DNA from: Timema cristinae
Lineage: Eukaryota > Arthropoda > Insecta > Phasmatodea > Timematidae
NCBI GenBank assembly: GCA_039000515.1
Contig: JBCFYV010000012.1
Span: 5,724,358 to 5,788,357, forward strand
Length of the DNA: 64,000 nucleotides
Direction: 5' to 3'
Shown in pieces: positions 36,630 to 53,395 of this stretch (within the stretch, counting starts at the first letter, position 1; every line of letters starts with the position of its first letter). The notes beneath the pieces were generated by a model. The model was given only the letters and a program-made list of their open reading frames with translations. It searched no databases and was not told where the DNA came from. The translations under genes were made by a program, and so were the position numbers.

Positions 36630-36820
36630 TTGGTTTGCAAGACTGGCCTGCTGACGGGGGTTATAGGGTTTTGAATCCTGGGCAGGTCTATTTTAATTGG
36701 GTTTTTTCTTTTAAAGTTTTCCCACTCTTCTTCCACGCAAATGCGGTTAGATGAACTCTAAGATGGTTTCTTTCTCATCCTTACCCTATTAGAGTATTTA
36801 TCATATCTGCGTATAAGCTG
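36630..36820 (+). mobile_element. SINE-A copy, worn
   Basis: B box GGGTTTTGAATCCTGGGCAG, body CCCACTCTTCTTCCACGCAA, end CCCTATTAGAGTATTTATCA and GCGTATAAGCTGAC. Confidence 0.65.
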
Positions 36821-37940
36821 ACGTGGTTGTTTGCATACCAGTAAAGATATCCGGATGGTCCAATGTGCTAGACAGGGTCAGCAATAAGATAGGTCCATAG
36901 TGTAATCAATAAAGGTAATACTGCTACATTTCAGGGTAAACGGAGTGTACATTTTATTTATATTATGTGTTTTCTACAAAGGCGGGACATATTGAAAAAG
37001 AATAAATAATATATATATAATTAAAAGTAAAGTGAGAACGAAGGGTGATCATGGAGCCTTTGATAAATGAAAACATTATCGTGGCCTATAAGGTTGCCAA
37101 CCCTGGTCTAGACCATCCCAACACCAAATTATATAATAGCCTAGATGAGAAAGTTTGTTAGATTGTCCCGTACCACTTATTTATTGAAACACCCTGCATA
37201 CATTGTGTATCATGTTTAATGTCTACACAGGTCTTATAATTCACCGTATTTGAGTGAAAAGTGTGCAAGATTCACTACAGGGATCAGTAGTTTCCCAAGG
37301 GAAAGGGAATTGACTGTAAACTTTCAAAAAACACACACACACACATATATATATACATATATGTATATATGTATATATAATATATATATATACACTATGT
37401 ATAGCATTAAAATATGTAAAACACTTTCGTGTTTAACGACTACTTAGAGGGAATAATACACTGTTACATGTTTCTGACACCGGAGAGGAAACACTGAACT
37501 TAATTATAGCACTTTTGTTATCAGGGAGAGGTTATTGGCCCAAATCTCAACTGAGTGCTAAGGATGTTAAGTGTTTACCACTCTCCCAACTCACAAATGT
37601 TGATACACTTACTCAAATCTCTAGCTCTCCTTCGCGTAACTAATGAAAATAATCTGGACTAAGAATAAGACACACCAATTTACTGTTTCCTACTTGCGTT
37701 TCACCAAATGTTCACCATAAATATGCTGATTTAAGAAAAGTAGTCACTATAACTATAAGGCTGGAACTAATGTAAGGCACATGTTAGTATTTGAAAGTAA
37801 TCCCGTTACTCAAAGATACACGTTACACAGTTTTTAATAACAATCATGTATTCATACGACCACACTTGATGCTCAAATTAAACCCTCGATCGCTCAAACT
37901 ACCCAATCTATGTTAATTATAGTTATGTGATACTATAATG
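36821..37940. other. AT-rich DNA with a CA/TA microsatellite
   Basis: (CA)n then (TA)n at 37329-37393. No gene seen. Confidence 0.5.
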
Positions 37941-42377
<4,437 letters not shown>

Positions 42378-43852
42378 GGTTTGTTCACTCATTAGTAATC
42401 AGGCTTCCGTGATAAGTGAATCAACAAACATATCTCTCACCGCATAGGCTGACTAGATTGGGCCATATCCCCCGAAATTATGAGCCCCAAATACAGGCTG
42501 TCTAGTGTGTTCGGGGTAGAATCCTTGAATCATTTGGGGCCAGTCCCCACATAACAATTGATCCATGCTTGCTGGTGGGTTGAGGATAAGGTCCCTAACC
42601 CATTGGGGAGAGGATGGGATATGACCCCATTACAATTATATTTTTCACCCAGAAATGAGAAGGGGGTTAGGTATGGGTGGGTTCTGGGATTGGGAAAACT
42701 ACCCCATCACCAGGATGTGGAATTAGATCAGTTGACCAGAAATAGTGCCTGCGGGGCATCTAGTGACCTACTGGGACATCGGCACAAAGGTTTACGACCC
42801 TGTGGCTATTTTCTTTCGATGGTATTTTGACTAGAGAACATTACTCTAAATTTGTAAAAGTAGACAGTTAGGAAACACTTTCTTACTTCTAGAAACCTTT
42901 CCTCTCTTTAGTTTTGAATTATAAAAATCTATCACAAACCTGGGAGATTTTTTTTTTATCCCTGGAGGCGCTGAATAAAATATTTACTATATCTAATGTG
43001 GTCAAGTCCACAAGGTGCTCGTACCGGGCCTGGTACTTGGGGCAAAGCCCGGGCGGGACCCACTCTTCCAAGACTTTTACAGCCAATCAATTGATTCGAA
43101 TTAGTTAAATCAATCCTTAAATACTCTTCTGCTTCCATAAGCATGCAAACTATAATAAAACTTACCAAATCAATATAATATAGTTTTGATTTACTTGCAC
43201 GGCAAACTCGTGAATAGCTATATTGATTTTGAAAATGTGAGCTCATTCTCGATGCAAAGGCGAGCCTGATCTGTCCGAACCCTTTGACAACATTTCATAT
43301 GTGTTTACTTAGTCTGATGATAAGTTCCGATAATTTCTTCCGGCGGAAGGAAATACCAGCTGGTGGGCTGGGCATGCACTAATCCTTAGTTTAAATAAGC
43401 TTTTTACTTGACCATTGTTCATATATGTTTTTTAATTATTTATTTCCTTTATTAAAACAAAAAGGAACCTTGGATCCCGCCACGGGCTCCAAAATGTCCC
43501 GGGCCCGGTACCATGGTACCAACAATCCCCTCCAGACCCCCCTCTACCCTGCCCCTCTCCAACCCCCCCGTTGGAGGTCCTGATTACGGTTCCAGCCTTT
43601 AAACAATAAATATATTGGCGCTAAGGTTATGTGTGTGATAGTAAGCTTACTCTTCTAGGTTATGTTAGTGTGTATTCGTATGTTGATTTAGTTGTATTTA
43701 AAATAAAGTACGTTAAATACTAGCCTACAATATAGAAAGCTTCACCGGGACTTGTAAATGACTTCCTATTTACGACCTTGCAACCCCTCGACTGGTTATG
43801 GCGGGAATAGAAACCAGCCCAAAGAGGAGAATTAATTATCCTATTTCAGCCT
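42378..43852. other. Unassigned DNA with a GC-rich inverted pair
   Basis: 42.45-42.83 kb is GC-richer with many CCCCAT/ATGGGG strings and no motif known to me. GTACCGGGCCTGGTACTTGG with AGCCCGGGCGGGACCC (43021-43060) is mirrored on the opposite strand by the sequence at 43474-43511. Confidence 0.45.
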
Positions 43853-44795
43853 GCCTCTCGGACTAGTGGTCAGTACTCCTGGCTACTAATATAGAGGTCA
43901 CAGTTAGATTCCTGGCTACTAATATAGAGGTCACAGTCTAGATTCCTGGCTACTAATATAGAGGTCACAGTCTAGATTCCTGGCTACTAATATAGAGGTC
44001 ACAGGCTAGATCCCTGGTACTAATATAGAGGTCAGGGTTGATTACTGCTACTAATATAGAGGTCACAGTCTAGATTCCTGGCTACTAATATAGAGGTCAT
44101 GGGTTTGATTACTGGCTACTAATATAGAGGTCACAGTCTAGATTCCTGGCTACTAATATAGAGGTCATGGGTTTGATTCCTGGCTACTAATATAGAGGTC
44201 ATGGTTGATTCCCGGCTACTAATATAGAGGTCACAGTCTAGATCCTGGCTACTAATATAGAGGTCACAGGCTAGATCCTGGCTACTAAATAGAGGTCATG
44301 GGTTTGATTCCTGGATACTAATATAGAAGTCACAGGCTAGATTCCTGGCTACTAATATAGAGGTCACAAGCTAGATTCCTGGCTACTTATATAGAGGTCA
44401 TGGGTTTGATTCCTGGCCACTAATATAGAGGTCACAGTCTAGATTCCTGGCTACTAATATAGAGGTCACAGTCTTGATTCCTGGCTACTAATATAGAGGT
44501 CACAGTCTAGATTCCTGGCTACTAATATAGAGGTCACAGTCTAGATTCCTGGCTACTAATATAGAGGTCACAGGCTAGATCCCTGGCTACTAATATAGAG
44601 GTCATGGTTTGATTCCTGGCCACTAATATAGAGGTCACAGTCTAGATTCCTGGCTACTAATATAGAGGTCACAGTCTAGATTCCTGGCTACTAATATAGA
44701 GGTCACAGTCTAGATTCCTGGCTACTAATTTAAAGGTCGTGGGGTAGATTCCTGGCCACTAATATAGAGGTCGTGGGTTGGATTCCCGGTGGTAC
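43853..44795 (+). repeat. 34-bp array derived from a tRNA-like head, about 27 units
   Basis: Unit CTGGCTACTAATATAGAGGT followed by CACAGTCTAGATTC or CATGGGTTTGATTC. The second variant contains a B-box-like GGGTTTGATTCC. The array is preceded by CTCGGACTAGTGGTCAGTAC (A-box region) and ends GTGGGTTGGATTCCCGGTGG, so 5' and 3' parts of one tRNA-like head bracket it. Confidence 0.85.
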
Positions 44796-45213
44796 CGTAG
44801 GTATTTTACCCACAGGTGACTTGTTCATGTGACCGCTATGGTCTAGGTAGTTAGACATAAGTGAGGCTTAAGACTTCTACCTGCACCACATAATCATCTT
44901 AATCATAATATCTAAATCACAAACCTCGGTGAAGTAATCGCATCTACATGCATGGTTGTCTCAATATCAGAAGATTATTACATATCTTCCACAGCTAATA
45001 GAAGAACAGGAATGTATGGACGACAAACCCTGGTGGCATACTAAAAAAAATAATCCTTCATGTATAGTCACAATAAATCATTCAACAACAAATATGTAGG
45101 GACAAATATATTGTTAGGATTTTTGACAGTCACTGTGTATGTAGACCTATTCGATTGTCTTGTGATTGGCGTTCTAGTATTACACTCTTATGTCTAGAAC
45201 TTATATGTATGTT

Positions 45214-45259
<46 letters not shown>

Positions 45260-46769
45260 CCATTTTAGAATGTTTTTCAATGCTAAGGTTTCCTTCCAGT
45301 TGAAGAGTTCAATATCACCAATACAAAAACATAGATTATCCATTTACAAAATGACAAGATAGAACACTTAGTACCTATTAGAACATATAAGAAGACTCAA
45401 TTCACCCTTTTAATGGCGTTTTCCAACTTGATCCGTTGCATAATATATTTTCAAATCATAATATTCTCTTGAACACACTACGTTGTGCGGTCAAGTAGTT
45501 AATGGTTGACCTCTTCTTCTCTCTTCAGGTTCCCATTCTTGGATCATCTTCAGGATACGAGTTCCTACCATATAAATGTATTGCAAGATTGACCTAAATT
45601 AAAATACAGTAGAACGCCGACGGTCCGAATTGTCGATTGACTAAACCATCGCAACCTAGGCGTAAGTCTACCTCTACTCTCTGAACCAACCCACGTGGTC
45701 GTTATTCCTTTCCATTAGGCCTACTATCCAATTTATAATTACATTTATTAATTTTTCACGCTCGATCTGTTTAAAAAGTTGTATAGCTTTTTAAAATTAT
45801 TGTGTTTTTTTTTATATTTTTTTTTTTAATACAAACATCCGATTTTGTGTCTATTAGAACCACTTTTGTCACGAATTAATTCGGACGATCGGCGTTGTAC
45901 TGTTGTAAATATCATCGTCAGCCTCAAGTGGATGGAATTGGATCAGAATTTCCTAAACTCGAAGGCAGCCAATCTTGGCAACGTATCCAAGGGGATGTTA
46001 TTAGTCTCGAGTTAGTGCTAATCCCACCAATAATAGCCAAGTATTCATGACATTCAAGTATCCAGAGCTGACAGCTCTTTCAAGTATTTAAAGTGTAACA
46101 ACTAATTTAGTGGTTTGAGACTAGACTCTGTCTGGTCTTGACCAAATACAAGAACGGAGCGTTAGGGTTTAGTGTGAGCTATGTAAGAGGGAGGCCTTGG
46201 GCCTACCTGCTGTAAAAATGTCGTGGCTCATAAAAAGGGGGGGAGGAGGGGAGAAAACACTTGAAGTATTTTTTTACAGGTATAGTTTTTGTACTCAATG
46301 AAAGTCTGCAGATAGCTACAAAAAGCACAGGTGTTATGAAGGTTAATTTCCAGGTATACTTGTAAGAAAAGTTAGGGTAACTCATTGATTCGACTATTTC
46401 TTAAGTTTTTCGAGGAGGGGTGAGAGGCAGGGAAAGGACAGGTGCCAAAAATGACGCTTTCACTTTGAACAGAGTTGTGAAAACAACCTACCTAACCAAG
46501 AGAACTGTGATTGTGGAGAAATGGCGCCAACCCATAGACCTTCTTTCCATCCTGCTTCCTTGTTCCTTTTACGAGTGATTTGCAAGTTACTGTCAGAACC
46601 ACAATAAAAAAAATAGCTACAAAAGGGCGCCGCAACCTAGACTACTTAAAAATAATAAAGAAAACAAATCGAATCTTAAATATCTCGTAACCATAGTAAT
46701 TATAATACACCCATTCGTTGAAAATCGTAATTTGTGTAAATATTAAGTAATTCTTAATAAAACTTGCAT
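44796..46769. other. AT-rich DNA with an AT microsatellite
   Basis: (TA)n at 45216-45256. No convincing gene; the longest frame (46203-46385, minus) has no recognisable content. Confidence 0.5.
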
Positions 46770-46985
46770 TGGTGGACAAATGGGCTAAATATAGATTTCA
46801 TTTAGTCTGGTTAGGCTGATGGAGGAGATCGGGGTTTGATTCACTATTGGATGTACGAGGTGGATTTTCTTAAATGGTTTCCCACTCTGTCTTCACACTA
46901 GTGTGGGTATATTTATTCTACATTCAACCTTTCTCATCCCTACCCAATTAGAGTAGTAGATAAGCACAGGAACAGTTATAATAGA
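46770..46985 (+). mobile_element. SINE-A copy, worn
   Basis: B box GGGGTTTGATTCACTATTGG, TCTTAAATGGTTTCCCACTC, TTCAACCTTTCTCATCCCTA and CCCAATTAGAGTAGT. The hairpin tail is missing. Confidence 0.65.
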
Positions 46986-47146
46986 AAGAAAAATTAAAAT
47001 AGGGATAGGCCTATTTCTATTTATTAAATGTTAAAAATTTTACTTGCTGTTTATAAAGGTACAAAATATATTAGTAAATAGCTTACAAACTAACTTAATA
47101 TGGGATACATCTCTTATATTACTCAACCAACCATAGTGCTTAATAT

Positions 47147-47196
<50 letters not shown>

Positions 47197-47201
47197 TATA
47201 G
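47147..47201. repeat. (TA)n microsatellite
   Basis: About 27 TA units with two interruptions. Confidence 0.95.
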
Positions 47202-47526
47202 TCAATGGAAAGTGGGATAACAGCAAGTTTGCGTGTGAGAGGAGAAGAATAAAATCAAATAAAAAAGACGAATGAAATAAGAAAAGAGGAAGATTGACGC
47301 ACTTTAATAAAAATTACCTATACATGGGCTAGTTAATGGAAATGCTGCTGATGATGAGAGTAGGACGAACCCTGTCCTTGAAATTGACCCATATCATTCA
47401 CATTTAAAAGATAGTATTTAAAATTATTTGAATAGTATGTTTTGTTTTGATAAGCTCATAATAATGATATATTTATATTGGAGTGGGGGTAAAGTTGTCA
47501 AGTTCCCAGCAGTTGCATTCCCTTCT

Positions 47527-48548
47527 ACCCCAGTTTCAATAGTCCAGACCTGTGATCAACCTCTCCCCCAGTTTCAATAGTCCAAACCTTTTATCAACCT
47601 CTCCCCCAGTTTCAATAGTCCAGACCTGTGATCAACCTCTCCCTCAGTTTCAATAGTCCAGACCTGTGATCAACCTCTCCCCCAGTTTCAATAGTCCAAA
47701 CCTTTTATCAACCTCTCCCCAGTTTCAATAGTCCAGACCTGTGATCAACCTCTCCCTCAGTTTCAATAGTCCAGACCTGTGATCAACCTCTCCCTCAGTT
47801 TCAATAGTCCAGACCTGTGATCAACCTCTCCCCCAGTTTCAATAGTCCAGATCTGTGATCAACCTCTCCCTCAGTTTCAATAGTCCAGACCTGTGATCAA
47901 CCTCTCCCTCAGTTTCAATAGTCCAGACCTGTGATCAACCTCTCCCTCAGTTTCAATAGTCCAGACCTGTGATCAACCTCTCCCTCTATTTCAATAGTCC
48001 AGACCTGTGATCAACCTCTCCCTCAGTTTCAATAGTCCAGACCTGTGATCAACCTCTCCCTCAGTTTCAATAGTCCAGACCTGTGATCAACCTCTCCCTC
48101 TGTTTAAATAGTCCAGACCTGTGATCAACCTCTCCCTCAGTTTCAATAGTCCAGACCTGTGATCAACCTCTCCCTCAGTTTCAATAGTCCAGACCTGTGA
48201 TCAACCTTCCCTCTGTTTCAATAGTCCAGACCTGTGCTCAACCTCTCCCTCAGTTTCAATAGTCCAGACCTGTGATCAACCTCTCCCTCAGTTTCAATAG
48301 TCCAGACCTGTGATCAACCTCTCCCTCAGTTTCAATATTCCAGACCTGTGATCAACCTCTCCCCCAGTTTCAATAGTCCAGACCTGTGATCAACCTCTCC
48401 CTTAGTTTCAATAGTCCAGACCTGTGATCAACCTCTCCCTCAGTTTCAATAGTCCAGACCTGTGATCAACCTCTCCCTCAGTTTCAATAGTCCAGACCTG
48501 TGATCAACCTCTCCCCCAGTTTCAATATTCCAGACCTGTGATCAACCT
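47527..48548. repeat. 38-bp minisatellite, about 27 units
   Basis: Unit CAGTTTCAATAGTCCAGACC followed by TGTGATCAACCTCTCCCT. The first units carry a variant (CCAAACCTTTTATCAAC) that recurs once, suggesting a small higher-order duplication at the left edge. Low divergence. Confidence 0.95.
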
Positions 48549-48587
48549 TTACGACGTTGTAAGTATCAAGTATGGGACTGCTGTTTT

Positions 48588-48840
48588 TTTTAGCACTGCG
48601 GTTCACTACCCCTTCAGGTTATAGCCTTTTATATTAATAAAGTTTATGTATTAGGGATGAAGAAGGTTCAATTTAGAGGAAGTATACTCAAATTTGCATG
48701 AAAGGAGAGTGTAAAACCACTTAGGTAAAACCACCCTCAGTACAACCTACGAGTATTCTAACACTGATCTCCCCGTCATCGGCATTCCACTCAATTACGA
48801 GAGTAGCGCCCTAGTTCATGCGCCACCAAAGCAGATCGGG
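48588..48840 (-). mobile_element. SINE-A copy
   Basis: Minus strand: worn head near 48840, ACTCTCCTTTCATGCAAATT, tail ATAACCTGAAGGGGTAGTGA and CGCAGTGCTAAAAAAAA. Confidence 0.7.
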
Positions 48841-49689
48841 TGTCTGTTAAAGAGGTCAAGTGGATTTCAATACATGTATGTTTAATTGGTCAAATGTGTG
48901 TTGTACTCTAGACCTACATGTCTGTTAAAGGGGTCAAATGGGTGTAAATACATATCAGTGCGGTTAGTCTTTATTAATCAGGGTGATCTTAGAACTTGGA
49001 TTACCATTATTTGTTAATAAATTCCCGGTAAAACGACACAAAAATCACTACACAATGATTAAATTTAAAAAAACAAAAACTGTCAAATGAAGAAAAACTT
49101 GTAATGAATGCATACGACTAAATAAAACAGGCACTTTACAGATGGAAACTAAAAAGTGTGCATGCAATTAAAATCCCTTACTAACTAAACTCTTACATTC
49201 TGCTAGATATAGCACTTATTTACAAATATCTGCTTTAGAAATAGCTATCACCTCCCAATGCAACACTGTTCAGGTTAATTTTAGTGTCCAACCAGGAATG
49301 TGTATTTTATAGTCAAACAAGCAAAGCGGGAACAAAGCTAATTGTCTAAACTATCTTTTTATTCCAACACCTGTGTGTTCAAAAAATTGATGTTTGAGTA
49401 TTTGTGCATTTGCAAAATGTCTATATTATGTTAAAATATACTTATTTAACAAAAATCACTAATAAACGAAAAAAAAAACTAAAATGATGCAAACCAAAAA
49501 AACATGAACTAAACATTCAAAATAACAATTAAATTATCTATACAAAAACTTTTCCACAACCAGGGGATCATGAACAGAATTTAAATGCTCATGTACTGTA
49601 CATTGTCTGTGATGTAAAAAAAAGGCATATCCTCAAAATCCAGTCCCTTGTGTTAATAAATACCCACGTTGGTAAGCAAGTGAGACAAG
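48841..49689. other. AT-rich DNA, no recognisable gene
   Basis: Contains two related strings TGTCTGTTAAAG(A/G)GGTCAA about 80 bp apart (48840, 48919) and nothing else that I can name. Confidence 0.45.
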
Positions 49690-49895
49690 TGTAAAGCTAA
49701 TCTAGTTTGGTTTTTCGGTGACCAGTATGTTAGAGTTTGAATCCTAGAAGGGTACACTGAAGCTGATTTCCCACTCTCCTTCCACGCAAATGTGGGTACA
49801 ATTCCTTTAAATTATATACCTTCCGTATCCCTACATCTTTAACGTTATTTAAAGTTTTTCGTATAACCTGAATGGGTAGTAAGACGGGTGGGGAT
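49690..49895 (+). mobile_element. SINE-A copy
   Basis: B box GAGTTTGAATCC, CCCACTCTCCTTCCACGCAA, ATGTGGGTACAATTCC, tail ATAACCTGAATGGGTAGTAA and GACGGGTGGGG. It ends about 55 bp before the LINE. Confidence 0.75.
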
Positions 49896-49953
49896 AAAGG
49901 TAGTACTATTTTTATAACACTGTGAGAACACAAGTACCTAACTGCTATTAACT

Positions 49954-50553
49954 TTGTTGTGCCTCACTGTTCAGTTGGCCCTTTCATCTTTACTCCGAAC
50001 TTGCACAGACCGCGCCACCCACCCCTCTACTGCCTGGACCACTACACAGTCCATGTTCTCTAAGCAGTCCGTGACGAGTTCCCCACTGTACTCAGCAACC
50101 ATAAAAACTCCAGCTCCAGCACCAAAGCCACTGGTACAATCGTTCGCAAGTGTGCTGTCAAAGAGAGATACCCCTCCACCTCAGGCCGAGGCACCTGCCG
50201 AAGCCACCAAACCTGAACCGGTGGAATCCAGTTCTACCCCTTTGGTCGAGGGCCCGCCCGAGACCGCTCCTCTCCCTATCCCAACCCACACTGCCATCCT
50301 ACACCCTTCCAACCCTTTCCTTCCACTCCCAACTCCCACCCTTGTCGCCCCTGCAACCCCCACACCCAAGGATGCTGCTGCAAAGCTCGAAAATTGCATT
50401 GAGCTACTCAAGGGTATTCCGGGACTGGACCCATGGGACTTTTCATCGAGTCTCTTGAGGAAGGTCCAGGAGTCTCCGAGGAGTAACCATGGCCACCTGG
50501 TCATGGAGCACATCATCCTCTACCTGGTCTCTCATGGCAGTGCACCCGAATAG
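49954..50553 (+). pseudogene. LINE ORF1, C-terminal part
   Basis: An open frame of 199 codons that has no ATG at its apparent start and so continues from a lost N terminus. The product is rich in proline, alanine and threonine through residue 145 (for example TPTLVAPATPTPK), then has a short helical-looking end with LENCIELLKGIPGLDPWDF. No CCHC zinc knuckles are visible, although many Jockey ORF1 proteins carry them; here they may lie in the missing part or be absent. ORF1 proteins of this clade bind the element RNA in the transposition particle (family knowledge). The stop at 50551-50553 lies 20 bases downstream of the ORF2 ATG at 50534, so translation of ORF2 probably depends on re-initiation or start-stop overlap. 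Function as ORF1 is inferred from position. Confidence 0.7.
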
Positions 50554-53395
50554 AGGACCACCAGTGCTGAAGGAGCTCACGGTCTCACTCTGGAACGCCA
50601 ACGGAGTCGCGGGGAAGAAGGCTGAGCTTGAAAGTTTCTTGGCAAAGCATCGTGTCGATGTAATGCTGCTGGGAGAAACCCACTTGCGCTCCGCTATGAG
50701 GTTCTCGTTAGCAGAGTTTATCTGCCATCGTAGTGACCAAGCGGGGATGTGGGAAGGGGTGGGACGGCGGTTCTGGTCCGAAGGGGCCTTGACCACCACG
50801 TCGTCTCACTTCCTCCCCTCCAACACATGGAAGCAACGGCTATCCAACTGGTGACCTCGACTGGCCCAGTGCGTCTCATTTCCATCTACTTACCTCCCTG
50901 CCACCGGTTCGACCAGGCTACGAGGGCTGACATGGAGGTGCTGGTTCGAGGTACCACGTCTGTTTTAATGGGAGGTGACTTCAACGCTAAGCACCCTTCA
51001 TGGGGCTCTAGGATTATGTGCGCTCGCGGCGGATTGCTCCGCGACGTCATAGATCTACACGGCCTGGTGGCTGCCGGGCCTCCAACCCCTACCCACTTCC
51101 CTTTCAATCTCGGCTATCTCCCGGACGTTCTAGACTTCGTTGTCTCCAGAGGGATCAGAAGGCGGTTAGTGCTGAAGTCTCTAACTGAGCTAGACTCGGA
51201 TCACAACCCCGTTCTCGTGAACCTGGGACGCGCGGTGTCCTTCATAGACCCCCCCGAAAAACCCGACCTAAAGCGCACTGACTGGGACAGGTTTACGAAT
51301 GTGTTGAGAGAGGTTGGGACCCACCCCTACCTTTCGAACAGCAGCAGAAATCGATCGCGGCGCGGAGTTCATAACTTCCGCCATCAAGGGGTCGCTCGAA
51401 GCTTCGACGCTGAGGCACCGTCCTGAGAGGGCGCCACAGGCTTCCTTGCCCGATTCTATCCTCAGGCACGTCCGGGAGAAAAATCGGCTGGGGAAGGCTT
51501 GGCAAATCTCGAGGGACCCGGTAGACAAGGCCAACTGGAGCCGCAAAGTCCATGCGGTTCGGGAGATGGTCCGAGAATACCGGAACAGTGTCTGAGAGGA
51601 CAAGATTGAGAGCCTGAGCGTGCAGGACAGGTCCTTGTGGCAAATGACGAGGAACTTGATGCGGGTCCCGGCACCAAGGCTGCCTATTGTGAGTCGCAAC
51701 GGGGTGGCCAACTACGACCAGGAGAAGGCCGATGCTCTCGCTGAGCACTTAGAGGCGCAATTTGTACCGACTGACAACCCGTCAGACCCGGTGCACGTTG
51801 CGCACGTGGCGCAGGTCATCAGTGCGGTCTCGTACAGACCCTTGGATGAACCTGAACCCACGGAGGTGACAGAAATGTCACGGGCGATAGCCGTTCTAAG
51901 ACAAAACAAGGCCCCCGGATCCGACGGTATCAGTAACGCGGTCCTCAGAAAGCTGCCCTTGGAGGCGATTAACTTCCTTGTGGAGTTATTCAACGCCATC
52001 CTGTTCCTGAGTCACTTCCCCGAGCTCTGGAAGCATGCCAACGTCCTCTGTTTTCTAAAACCGGGTAAGGACCCTGCCCTAGCCTCGTCCTACCGACCGA
52101 TCAGCTTGCTCGACTGTCTGGGCAAGCTGTTCGAGAGACTAATACTGACGAGACTGACCCGACATGTTCACGAGGGGGGAATCTTGGTGGACGAGCAGTT
52201 CGGCTTTCGGGCGGGACACGCTACGTCTCATCAACTTGTCCGGCTCGTGGAACAGGTTACGAGGAACTTCTACATCAACAGGCTGACTGGTGCTGTCTTT
52301 CTTGACGTGGCAAAGGCCTTCGACCCTGTTTAGCACGAGGGTCTCCTTTTCAAACTCCTCTCCCTAAACCTGCCCTTCTACCTAGTTAAGGTTGTTCAAT
52401 CTTATCTTTCCCACCGCACCTTCTCCACTACCTTTGGGAACGCCACCTCCCAAGTCAGAAGCATCCGGGCTGGAGTGCCGCAGGGTTCCATGGTGGGCCC
52501 GCTGCTCTTCAGTCTCTATGTGAACGACATTCCAAAATCCCCAGGCACCGAGTTGGCTCTGTATGCGGACGACACGGCTCTAGTAGCGGAGTCGTGGCGA
52601 GGGCAGCTGGTGGAGAGGTGACTCCAGACGCACCTGACGCAGTTGGAGGGGTGGCTGACAACCTGGAGAACAAGTATTAACGTGGAGAAGAGCACTGCAA
52701 TGCTCTTCACATGGAAAAGAAAGTACTACAGGCCGGCCCCACTCCAGCTGTTCGGAGAACAGATCAGATGGGCGGACAGTGTTAAGTACCTGGGACTTAC
52801 GCTGGGCACAAAACTGACCTGGAGACGACACTGCAACGAAAGACTCAACAAGGCGAGGCAAGGGCTGGGAGTCCTAGGCCCACTGCTTAACAGGCGTAGC
52901 GCCCTGTCTACAAGGAACGGTCTGACGCTGTACAAGCAGCTGCTCAGGCCAATCCTCGACTATGCGTGTCCCACTTGGGGTCACCAGGCGGACACGTATA
53001 TGAAGAGGATGCAGGCGTTCTAGAGCGTATGTCTGAGGATCATTGTGGGCGCACCTTGGTATGTCCGGAATGAGACTCTTCATCGCGACCTGGATATGCC
53101 TACCATCAAGGACCATTTCCGGAAACTGGCGCAGTCCTTCTACGCCAGACTTCCCGGTGCCACCAATCCTCTTATCCAGGGGCTTGGGAACTACGTCATT
53201 GACCCTGGTGGGTGTCATCGACGTCCCATCATTGTGGGCGCACCTTGGTATGTCCGGAATGAGACTCTTCATCGTGACCTGGATATGCCTACCATCAAGG
53301 ACCACTTCCGGAAACTGGCGCAGTCCTTCCACGCCAGACTTCCCGGTGCCACCAATCCTCTTACCCAGGGGCTTTGTTCCAGAACTTCGTGAAAC
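50534..53395 (+). pseudogene. LINE ORF2: endonuclease and reverse transcriptase (broken)
   Basis: Begins ATG at 50534. Endonuclease: LWNANGVAGKKAELESFL, LLGETHLR, then GDFNAKHPSWGS and LDSDHNPVLVN, the metal and histidine sites of the APE type. Reverse transcriptase: NKAPGSDGISNAVLRKLP, YRPISLLDCLGKLFERLI, EQFGFRAGHATSHQL, FLDVAKAFD, GVPQGSMVGPLLFSLYVNDI and the catalytic YADDTALV (52562). The C-terminal region has LRPILDYACPTWG and VRNETLHRDLDMPTI, typical of Jockey elements in arthropods. It would nick target DNA and copy element RNA there. Two frameshifts, near 50745 and 51310, compensate each other; in-frame stops lie at 51593, 52331 (a TGG Trp turned TAG, judged by copy 2), 52619 and 53021. 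The catalytic boxes remain intact, so decay is probably recent. No poly-A tail is seen. Confidence 0.85.
53042..53376 (+). repeat. 189-bp in-frame tandem duplication in ORF2
   Basis: ATTGTGGGCGCACCTTGGTA recurs exactly 189 bases later (53042 and 53231). One unit encodes 63 residues from IVGAPWYVRNETLHRDLDMP on; the second copy is cut near 53376. The two differ at a handful of bases. The other LINE copy has a single unit here. Confidence 0.85.

Noticed and set aside
42558..42830. 90-codon plus-strand frame as a gene
   Set aside because: No start context, motif or homology that I recognise; noted only as an unexplained block.
50181..51748. Minus-strand frames of 110-150 codons in the LINE
   Set aside because: Shadows of the GC-rich plus-strand ORF1 and ORF2.
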